A program made the translations under genes and the position numbers. From an uncultured Pseudomonadota bacterium (GTDB lineage: Bacteria > Pseudomonadota > Alphaproteobacteria > UBA9219): DNA of 64,000 nt. The notes beneath the pieces are model-generated. The model was not told the origin of the DNA. It saw nothing but the letters and a program-made list of their open reading frames with translations, and did not search any database. Shown one piece after another: positions 44,805 through 51,481 of the stretch. Location: positions 1-64,000 of the forward strand of contig CAIXHP010000008.1 in assembly GCA_903919315.1 (NCBI GenBank), read 5' to 3'. Position 1 is the stretch's first letter. Every line of letters begins with the position of its first letter.

Positions 44805-45951
44805 CTGGCGCGTCTGGCTTATTCTCGCGGGGCGCGGTTGGGGCAAGACGCGCACGGGGGCCGAGGATATTGCCGCTTATGCCTTGTGGAACGCGGGCGC
44901 TCGGATCGGCGTGATCGCGCCGACGTTCGCCGACGCGCGGGATGTGTGCGTGGAAGGCGAGAGCGGGTTGCTGCGCGTGCTGCCGCCCGCTTGCGTGGCC
45001 GCGTGGCACCGGAGCACGGGGGATTTGCTGCTGTTCAACGGCAGCCGGATTAAACTTTATTCCGCCGATCAGCCGGAACGGCTGCGCGGGCCGCAGCATC
45101 ATCGCGTTTGGTGCGACGAGCTGGGGGCTTGGCCGGGGCGGGGGGCTTTTGATCAGTTATGGTTCGGGTTGCGCCTTGGGCGCGACCCGCGTGTTGTTGT
45201 AACCACTACACCGAGGAATGCGCCTGTGATCCGCGAACTTTTTCAACGCAAGGACGTGCGGCTGACCCATGGCCGCACGATGGACAACGCCGCGCATCTC
45301 GCGCCGCGCGTGCTGGAGCAACTGACGGAACGTTATGCGGGAACGCGGTTGGGACGGCAGGAACTTGATGCCGAATTGCTGGAAGACACCGACGGCGCTT
45401 TGTGGAAGCGGCAGATGCTGGATTTGTGCCGCGTGCAGACGGCACCCGCGTTGCGGCGCGTCGTGGTGGCGATCGATCCGGCCATGAGCAACGGCGCGGC
45501 CAGCGACGAGACGGGAATCGTGGCCGCCGGACGCGGCGCGGACGGGATGATTTATGTGCTGGCGGATTGGTCGGGCAAGTTCTCGCCGGAGGGTTGGGCG
45601 CGTCGCGCCGTTCTGCTGCATCAGGATTTGGGCGCTCAGATGATCGTCGCCGAGGTGAACGCGGGCGGCGATTTGGTGGAACGCGTCGTGCGGCAGATCG
45701 CGCCGCAGATTCTGTTCAAGCCGGTGCGGGCTTTGCGCGGGAAGGCGGAGCGCGCCTTGCCGGTGGCGGCGCTGTACGAGCAGGGCCGCGTGCGGCATGT
45801 GGGCGCTTTGGCCGCGCTGGAGGATCAGATGTGCCGCTTCGCGCCGGGGAATGTGGCGGTGAAGTCGCCGGATCGCGTGGATGCATTGGTATGGGCGGTG
45901 ACGGAATTGAGCGAGACGGCGCGGGGGGAACCTCGGGTCAGGGTTTTGTGA
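44644..45951 (+). CDS. Large terminase subunit (GTA/phage DNA-packaging ATPase-nuclease)
   Basis: The 435-residue product has a Walker A at LILAGRGWGKTRTGAEDIA (about 60-75), a Walker B VWCDELGAW near 156 and a nuclease-domain start VVAIDPAMSNGAASDETG near 275. The final part WAVTELSETARGEPRVRVL is the usual GTA-terminase C terminus. It would cut and pump DNA into preformed capsids. The ATG at 44644 is the first in frame, but the preceding residues overlap the small gene and the true start may be a GTG/TTG closer to the conserved PPGDWRVWL. A repeat array follows. Confidence 0.92.
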   Translation: MMKRSGTRRTSAKPPSPKPLSCWRSLPKECLAAFVSRLCWLRTARPQQLTPPGDWRVWLILAGRGWGKTRTGAEDIAAYALWNAGARIGVIAPTFADARDVCVEGESGLLRVLPPACVAAWHRSTGDLLLFNGSRIKLYSADQPERLRGPQHHRVWCDELGAWPGRGAFDQLWFGLRLGRDPRVVVTTTPRNAPVIRELFQRKDVRLTHGRTMDNAAHLAPRVLEQLTERYAGTRLGRQELDAELLEDTDGALWKRQMLDLCRVQTAPALRRVVVAIDPAMSNGAASDETGIVAAGRGADGMIYVLADWSGKFSPEGWARRAVLLHQDLGAQMIVAEVNAGGDLVERVVRQIAPQILFKPVRALRGKAERALPVAALYEQGRVRHVGALAALEDQMCRFAPGNVAVKSPDRVDALVWAVTELSETARGEPRVRVL

Positions 45952-45976
45952 GGGGTTGATGGGATGGGGGAAGGGA

Positions 45977-46014
45977 CCCCCCACCCAACCCTCCCCCCAA
46001 GGGGGGAGGGCTTT
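45977..46014. repeat. GC-rich palindromic repeat, array unit 1
   Basis: Family core CCCCCCACCCAACCCTCCCC followed by AAGGGGGGAGGGCTTT, 25 bases after the terminase stop. First of three spaced about 94-95 bases apart. Confidence 0.92.
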
Positions 46015-46204
46015 ATGCCGTGGGGGCGGTGACGGCGTTGGGCGAGACGGCGTGGCGTGGGGAGAAGAGACCCCCCACCCAACCCTCCCCCTCAGGGGGG
46101 GAGGGCTTTATGCCGTGGGCGCGGTGACGGAGTTGAGAGAGACGGCGTGGCGTGGGGAGAAGAGACTCCCCACCCAACCCTCCCCCTCAAGGGGGGAGGG
46201 CTTT
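46015..46204. repeat. Tandem array: terminase 3'-end copies plus palindromic repeats
   Basis: Two further units of about 95 bases follow the first repeat. Each begins with a copy of the last coding stretch of the terminase gene (GCGGTGACGG, at 46026 and 46121, then a GAGACGGCG block), as at 45895 in the gene itself, and ends in a palindromic repeat (46071-46109 and 46166-46204). The translated unit reads AVGAVTELRETAW, matching the terminase end WAVTELSETARG. This shows duplication of gene-end and repeat together. Confidence 0.9.
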
Positions 46205-46233
46205 GATTTGGACATTGTGGGAGGGGAGCGAGC

Positions 46234-47451
46234 ATGGGGTTGCGGGATCTCGTGACGCAATGGGTGCGTCCTAAGGCTGGGGCTTTGGCGGTCAAGGCCA
46301 GTTCGGCGGGGCCTGTGGTGGCGTGGAGCCAGGTGGGCAAGCCGAAATGGACGCCGCGACGTTATGAGAGTTTGGCCGAAGAGGGATTCCGCAAAAACGT
46401 CGTGGCTTATCGCTGCGTGATGCAGATCGCGACTTCGGCGGCGGCGGTGCCGTGGTTGCTGTATGACGATTCGGGGACGGAGATTGACCGTCATCCGCTG
46501 TTGGATTTGTTGCGGCATCCTAATCCGTTGCAGGATGGGATGGCGTTTCTTGAAAACATCTATGCCAATCTTCAGATTGCCGGGAACGCTTATGTCGAGG
46601 CGGTGCCTTCGCGGGACGGGCAGCGACCGGTGGAGCTGTATGCGCTGCGGCCGGATCGCATGAAGGTCGTGCCGGGGCCTGCGGGGTTGCCGCAGGGATA
46701 GGAATATGGCGTGAATGGCCGTCTGACGCGCTGGAGCGCGGATCCCATCACGGGGGCCAGCGCCATTTTGCATATGCGGCAGTTTCATCCTTTGGATGAC
46801 TGGTACGGCATGGCGCCTTTGGAGGCGGCTTTGCTGTCGGTGGATCAGCACAACGCGGCGGGCGCTTGGAATCAGGCGCTGCTCAATCAGGGCGCACGGC
46901 CTTCGGGAGCTTTGGTGTTCGCGCCCAAGGACGGGGGCGCGTCGAACCTCAGCGACGATCAGGTGCAGCGTCTACGCGAGGAGATGGATCAACTTTATCA
47001 GGGCAAGGGCAACGCCGGTCGGCCGCTTATTCTCGAAGGAGGGCTGGACTGGCGCGAGATGAGCCTCAGCCCCAAAGACATGGACTGGCTGGCGGGACGG
47101 GACGCGGCGGCGCGGGATATTGCGCTGGCGTTCGGGGTTCCGGCGCAGCTCGTCGGGCTGTCCGGCGCTCAGACTTACGCCAACATGGCCGAGGCGCGGC
47201 TGGCTTTGTACGAGGAAACGGTGTTGCCGCTCATCCACCGCGTGATCGCGGCGTTTGATCATTGGCTGACACCGTTGTTCGACGATTCGCTCAACCTCGA
47301 TTTCGATATGGACGACATCAGCGCCCTCACGGCGCGGCGCGACTCGCAGTGGGACAAGCTGCAACGCGTCGATTTTCTCACCGTCAACGAAAAGCGCGCG
47401 GCGGTGGGGTATGGGCCGGTCGAGGGCGGCGATAGCGTGAGGGGCGCGTAA
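46234..47451 (+). pseudogene. Phage/GTA portal protein, interrupted by an in-frame amber codon
   Basis: The portal is split into a 155-residue N-terminal ORF and a C-terminal ORF that the track begins at GTG 46711 in the same frame. The join reads AGLPQG, then TAG at 46699, then EYGVNGRLTRW. In portal proteins this position is usually Tyr (QGYEYxVNGR), so a TAT or TAC to TAG change is the simplest cause. The rest is intact and typical: VVAYRCVMQIATSAAAVPW, ANLQIAGNAYVEAVPSRDG, WYGMAPLEAALLSVDQHNAA and AFGVPAQLVGLSGAQTYANMAEA. The cluster cannot make a full portal ring without readthrough or suppression. Confidence 0.9.
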
Positions 47452-47468
47452 CGCCTCTTTCCCAAGGA

Positions 47469-47490
47469 CTCCCCGCGAGGGGAGGGTTTT
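47469..47490 (+). terminator. Small hairpin between portal and protease genes
   Basis: CTCCCC and GGGGAG pair around GCGA, followed by GGTTTT. It may be a weak terminator or a remnant of the palindromic repeat family, since it carries the same GAGGG-TTTT ending. Confidence 0.5.
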
Positions 47491-47508
47491 CCAAGCGTAA
47501 GGGTGATC

Positions 47509-48111
47509 ATGGATATCAAACATATTGCGCGTCCGTTGGCGATCAAAACGCTGGCGGCGGACGGGTTGTTTTCGGGTTACGCCAGCGTGTTCGGCGTGGT
47601 CGACCATCAAAACGAAGTGGTCGCGCCTCAGGCCTTCACGCGCACTTTGGCGGGGTGGCGCGCGGCGGGACGCATGCCCGCGATGCTTTGGATGCACGAT
47701 CCGGCGCAGCCTATCGGGCTGTGGCTGGCGTTGCAGGAGGACAGGAAGGGACTTGCCGTGCAGGGCCGTTTGGCGCTGCGCACCCAAAAGGGCGGCGAGG
47801 CTTATGAACTGCTCAAGATGGGGGCGCTCACGGGGCTTTCCATCGGCTACCGCGTGGTGGCGAGCAAGGTCGACGGCAAGCGCAAGGCGCGGATGCTGAC
47901 CGATCTGGAACTGTTCGAAATTTCGTTGGTGACCTTTCCCGCCAACGAAGCCGCGCGGGTGAGCGAGGTGAAGTCGCCGCCGATCCTGTTGGGATCGCAG
48001 CGCCGACCCAAGACCGACTCCGACACGACGCGGGCCGTCGTTGCGCGGTTGCACGAAGCGGCCCGCGTTTTGAAACACAATCCCACACACGAATCCACAA
48101 GGAGGATTTAA
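47509..48111 (+). CDS. HK97-family prohead protease
   Basis: The 200-residue product has the protease-family core GYASVFGVVDHQNEVVAPQAFTRTL, the catalytic region PAMLWMHDPAQPIG and LKMGALTGLSIGYRVV, ending in ELFEISLVTFPANEAARV. It would trim scaffold and capsid N-termini during head maturation. ATG 47509 is preferred over GTG 47503 because TAAGGG precedes both and MDIKHIARPL is the family-like start. It sits one base before the capsid start with a coupled AAGGAGG. Confidence 0.93.
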   Translation: MDIKHIARPLAIKTLAADGLFSGYASVFGVVDHQNEVVAPQAFTRTLAGWRAAGRMPAMLWMHDPAQPIGLWLALQEDRKGLAVQGRLALRTQKGGEAYELLKMGALTGLSIGYRVVASKVDGKRKARMLTDLELFEISLVTFPANEAARVSEVKSPPILLGSQRRPKTDSDTTRAVVARLHEAARVLKHNPTHESTRRI

Positions 48112-48112
48112 T

Positions 48113-49345
48113 ATGATCGACATGAACGAGGTTCATGCGGCCACCGACACGTTGGCCCGGGCCTTTGAGGAATACAAAAGCGTCAACGACCAGCGCCTTG
48201 GCGAGATCGAACGGCGCGGCGCTCCGGACGTTCTGCTCGGCGAAAAGCTGGGGCGCATGGATCAGGCGCAGAACAAGTTGCAGGACGACATTAGCGGCGT
48301 GAAGACCGCTCTGCGCCGTCCGGCGCGTGGCCTTGCCGGGTTGGCGGCGGCTCAGGAGGGTGACGGCGAGTATAAGGGCGCTTTCCTGCGCTATGTCGCG
48401 AAGGGCATCGAACAGGAGTTGTCGAGCCTGCAGACCAAAGATATGAGCGTCGTCGCCGATCCGCAGGGCGGCTATATGGTGCCGGTCGAGATGGCGGATC
48501 GCATCGTCACGCGCCAGTTCGACAGTACGCCGATGCGCCAACTGGCGACGGTGATGACGGTGTCTTCGGAAGCGGTCGAGATGCTGCGCGACACCAACGA
48601 GCCTGTGGCGCAATGGGTTTCGGAACTGGGCACGCGCTCCGACACCGATCAGGGCGCGATTGGGCGCATTCGCATTCCGGTGCATGAGCTTTATGCGCAG
48701 CCGAAGGCGACGCAAAAGCTTTTGGACGACTCCATCATCAACATCGAAGACTGGTTGATCAGCCGCGTGGCCGGGAAATTCTCGCGTGCCGAGAACACGG
48801 CTTTTGTCAGCGGCGACGGCATCGGGCAACCGCGCGGATTTCTCAGCTATGCGACGCAGGCGGTCGGCGACAGCAGCCGTTCGTGGGGCGTTATGGAGCA
48901 TGTTATCACCGGCACCGACGGCGGTTTCGCCGCCAGCTCCGGCGCGGACGTGCTGATCAGCCTGATGCACAAACTGCGGGCCGGTTATTTGCCGAAAGCG
49001 ACGTGGCTGATGCCGCGCGCCGTGGCCGATCTGATCCGCAAGTTCAAGGAAAACACGACCCAGGCTTATATCTGGCAGCCGGGGTTGCAGGCGGGCGTGC
49101 CTGCGACGTTGTTGGGGCATCCCATCGTGCTGGCCGACGATATGCCGACGGCGGCGACCGGAAGTCTGTCGCTGGCCTTTGGCAATTTTGAGGAAGGCTA
49201 CACCATCGTCGATCGCGTCGGGCTGCGCGTGTTGCGCGATCCTTACACCTCGGCTCCGTTCGTCAAGTTCCGCTGCAACAAGCGCGTCGGCGGCGACGTG
49301 GTCAACTTTGAAGCCATCAAGCTGTTGAAGTTCTCGGCGAGCTAA
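48113..49345 (+). CDS. HK97-fold major capsid protein
   Basis: The 410-residue product opens with a coiled scaffold-like delta domain (about 1-95, LARAFEEYKSVNDQRLGEIE and KLGRMDQAQNKLQDDISGVK). The mature capsid core follows, with GGYMVPVEMADRIVTRQFD, PRGFLSYATQ, LMHKLRAGYLPKATWLMPR and the P-loop segment GHPIVLADDMPTAATGS. It is the phage_capsid family of HK97 type. A clear AAGGAGG precedes ATG 48113. The frame is intact, unlike the portal gene. Confidence 0.96.
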   Translation: MIDMNEVHAATDTLARAFEEYKSVNDQRLGEIERRGAPDVLLGEKLGRMDQAQNKLQDDISGVKTALRRPARGLAGLAAAQEGDGEYKGAFLRYVAKGIEQELSSLQTKDMSVVADPQGGYMVPVEMADRIVTRQFDSTPMRQLATVMTVSSEAVEMLRDTNEPVAQWVSELGTRSDTDQGAIGRIRIPVHELYAQPKATQKLLDDSIINIEDWLISRVAGKFSRAENTAFVSGDGIGQPRGFLSYATQAVGDSSRSWGVMEHVITGTDGGFAASSGADVLISLMHKLRAGYLPKATWLMPRAVADLIRKFKENTTQAYIWQPGLQAGVPATLLGHPIVLADDMPTAATGSLSLAFGNFEEGYTIVDRVGLRVLRDPYTSAPFVKFRCNKRVGGDVVNFEAIKLLKFSAS

Positions 49346-49350
49346 ACATT

Positions 49351-49373
49351 TCCCCTCCCGTCGCGGGAGGGGA
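49351..49373 (+). terminator. Hairpin after the capsid gene
   Basis: TCCCCTCCCG and CGGGAGGGGA form a ten-base-pair stem around TCG, followed by TTCTTT. It lies five bases after the capsid stop, where it could trim or end the highly expressed capsid message. Confidence 0.65.
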
Positions 49374-49407
49374 TTCTTTCATGACCTGATGAGAAGGAGT
49401 TTCTCTT

Positions 49408-49806
49408 ATGACCATTCGTGATCTTTTGCGGCGAACGCTGGTGACGGCTTCGTTGGCTCCGGCGGTGCGCACCAACGGCACGGCGACAGGAACGGCGGTG
49501 GACTTGCGCGGCTATGACTCCGCCATCCTGACTGTGCAATTCGGCACTTGGACGGACGGAACGCATACGCCTTCGGTGCAGCATTCGGTGGATGGCACGA
49601 CCTACACGGCGGCTGCTGCGTCCGATTTGGACGGCAGCTTTGCGGCGGTCAACAGCGCGGCGGGCAACGGCACCGTGCAGTCGGTGGGCTATATCGGCGC
49701 GCAGCGCTATGTGCGCGTGGTGATGACCACCAGTGGCGCGACCAGCGGCGCTTTGAGCGCCGCGTATGTCATCAGCGGTTCGCCGCGCAACGCGCCGACG
49801 GTTTGA
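49408..49806 (+). CDS. Hypothetical phage structural protein between capsid and connector genes
   Basis: The 132-residue protein is small and beta-rich (DSAILTVQFGTWTDGTHTPSV, QSVGYIGAQRYVRVVMTTSG), low in charge and without membrane segments. Proteins in this position in HK97-like clusters include decoration or head-stabilising proteins, but no family is recognisable here. ATG 49408 is preceded by GAAGGAG. It is separated from the next gene by a UUCG-loop hairpin. Confidence 0.7.
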   Translation: MTIRDLLRRTLVTASLAPAVRTNGTATGTAVDLRGYDSAILTVQFGTWTDGTHTPSVQHSVDGTTYTAAAASDLDGSFAAVNSAAGNGTVQSVGYIGAQRYVRVVMTTSGATSGALSAAYVISGSPRNAPTV

Positions 49807-49813
49807 GGCGGGG

Positions 49814-49841
49814 CGGGACAGCTTCGGCTGTCCCGTTTCCA
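49814..49841 (+). terminator. Intrinsic terminator with UUCG tetraloop
   Basis: CGGGACAGC and GCTGTCCCG pair around TTCG, an extra-stable C-UUCG-G tetraloop, and are followed by TTTCC and ATTTT. It comes 8 bases after the stop codon of the small structural gene. Confidence 0.75.
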
Positions 49842-49884
49842 TTTTGCGGCACGGTTCTGACATCGGACAGGGAGAGCAATCGAC

Positions 49885-50513
49885 ATGACGGCATTCACGC
49901 TTGTCACGCCGCCGGTGGTGGAGCCGGTGACGTTGAGCGAAATGAAGACTCAGGCGCGCGTCGATACGGACGCGGACGATACTTTGATCGCGGCGTTGAT
50001 CACGGCGGCGCGGCAATGGGCGGAGCGGTTTACAGGACGCGCGTTTATTGCGCAGACGTGGCGGTTGTGGCTTGATGTGCCGCCGGAGTCGCGGGGCGAT
50101 TGGTGGGACGGCGTGCGCGAAGGGGCCTTGGCGAGCTTTATGCCTGCCGCCTCCGTTGTGTTGCCGCGCCCGCCTTTGATGTCCGTCAGCAGCGTTCAGG
50201 TGTTCGGCGACGACGATGTCGGCGTGGTGTGGCCGTCGGCACATTATTTCGTGGATACGGCGCGGCAACCGGGGCGGTTGGCGTTGCGTTCGGGGGCTGT
50301 GTGGCCTGTGCCTCAGCGTGCGGCCAATGGGCTAATGATCGAATATGTTGCGGGCTATGGCAACGACGGCGCGGCGGTGCCGGAGCCGATCCGGTTGGCC
50401 ATTCGCCAGTTGGGGCGCACTGGTACGAACGACGCGGCGATGACGAGGCCCCTACGCCAGAGGTCGTGCAGGCGTTGTTGAATCCTTATCGAATCCAGAG
50501 TTTGGGGGGCTGA
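49885..50513 (+). pseudogene. Phage head-tail connector protein with a one-base frameshift
   Basis: The first 175 residues (VVEPVTLSEMKTQARVDTDA, ITAARQWAERFTGRAFIAQT, IEYVAGYG) are a standard connector (gp6-like, GTA ORFg6 type). Near 50412 the correct reading moves to another frame. The frame-1 tail IRLAIRQLGRTGTND is unlike the family, whereas the other frame gives AHWYERRGDDEAPTPEVVQA, LLNPYRIQSLGG and a stop whose last base is the first of the next ATG. A one-base deletion in the TTGGGGCG run explains both. Programmed frameshifting is possible but unknown here. Confidence 0.85.
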
Positions 50514-50854
50514 TGCGTATCGGCGCGTTGCGGAAACGGCTGGCGTTGCAGAGCGAGGGACTCGCGCCGGACGGCGCGGGCGGCAGCATGGCCGTTTGGA
50601 CCACGGTGGCGACGGTGTGGGCGGCGGTGGAGCCAATTGCCAAGGCGGGCGCTTGGGTCGATAGCCGCTTTGACCGGCGCGTGACGCATGTGGTGACGAT
50701 GCGGTGGCGCGGCGATGTGGCGGTGACGACGGGGATGCGGTTGTTGCTGGGAAGCCGGGTTTTCATGATCCGCGCCGTGGCCAATCCTGTTGAGGGCAAT
50801 CGGTGGTTGGAACTACGGGTCGAAGAAGACGGGTTGCTGGGCGGGGAGGCTTAA
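50513..50854 (+). CDS. Phage head closure protein (SPP1 gp16 / HK97 gp10-like)
   Basis: The 113-residue protein starts MRIGALRKRLALQSEGLAPD and has VWTTVATVWAAVEPI and TMRWRGDVAVTTGMRLLLGSRVFMIRAVANP, the pattern of phage head-tail joining proteins. It would seal the portal-connector exit after DNA packaging. Its ATG overlaps the restored connector stop (TGATG), so the pair was coupled. It abuts DUF2460 with no gap, where GTA clusters normally carry tail genes. Confidence 0.88.
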   Translation: MRIGALRKRLALQSEGLAPDGAGGSMAVWTTVATVWAAVEPIAKAGAWVDSRFDRRVTHVVTMRWRGDVAVTTGMRLLLGSRVFMIRAVANPVEGNRWLELRVEEDGLLGGEA

Positions 50855-51481
50855 ATGGCGTTTGATGAAGTGTCGTTTCCGTTGTGCGTCGGCTATGGCG
50901 CGAGCGGCGGCCCCACGTTTTTGACGGAGGTCGTGACGATTGATGGCGGTTATGAACGACGCAACCAGTTGTGGAGTCAGGCGCGGCGGAAGTATGAGGC
51001 GCGGACGGGTGTGCGTTCGGCGGCGGATGCGGCGTTGTTGTCGGCTTTTTTTCAGGCGCGGGCCGGACGCGCGCGCGGGTTTCGGTTGAAGGACTGGAGC
51101 GATTTTTCCAGCGCGGCGGATGGGACATCGGCTCCGGACTGGCGCGATCAGACGCTGGGCTTCGGCAACGGCGTCGCGACGGTGTTTCCGTTGATCAAAA
51201 ACTACGGCAGCGGCGGCGTGTCCTATGCGCGTTCGATCCGCAAGCCTGTGGCGGGGAGCGTTTTGATTGGCGTGGGTGGCGTTCGGCTGATGACGGGGTG
51301 GAGCGTTGCGACGACGACGGGGCTTGTGAGCTTTTCCACGCCTCCTGCCGTTGGGGCCGCGATTACGGCTGGTTTTCTCTTTGACGTGCCGGTGCGTTTC
51401 GACACGGATCAGCTCTCTTTGACGGCGGAAGACGATCATATGGGGAAAGCGGAGATTCCCTTGGTGGAGGTTCGCGTCTGA
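50855..51481 (+). CDS. DUF2460 (TIGR02217) tail protein, GTA ORFg12 type
   Basis: The 208-residue product has MAFDEVSFPLCVGYGASGGP, then GFRLKDWSDFSS and PDWRDQTLGFGNGVATVFPLIKNYGSGG, and ends AGFLFDVPVRFDTDQLSL, which are the hallmark blocks. In GTAs it is a distal tail protein near the baseplate. ATG 50855 directly follows the head closure TAA. It overlaps the next gene by one base. Confidence 0.92.
   Translation: MAFDEVSFPLCVGYGASGGPTFLTEVVTIDGGYERRNQLWSQARRKYEARTGVRSAADAALLSAFFQARAGRARGFRLKDWSDFSSAADGTSAPDWRDQTLGFGNGVATVFPLIKNYGSGGVSYARSIRKPVAGSVLIGVGGVRLMTGWSVATTTGLVSFSTPPAVGAAITAGFLFDVPVRFDTDQLSLTAEDDHMGKAEIPLVEVRV

Noticed and set aside
45962-46204. CRISPR array
   Set aside because: Only three repeats, the spacers are copies of the terminase end rather than unrelated, and the repeats are long GC-rich palindromes; no cas genes are present.
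46699-46701. Recoding of the portal TAG as pyrrolysine or a programmed readthrough signal
   Set aside because: No pyrrolysine genes or stimulatory element seen, and the residue expected by the family is tyrosine, so a point mutation is simpler.
50405-50420. Programmed ribosomal frameshift in the connector gene
   Set aside because: The G-run is slippery but connector genes are not known to use frameshifting and no downstream structure was recognised; left as a possibility only.
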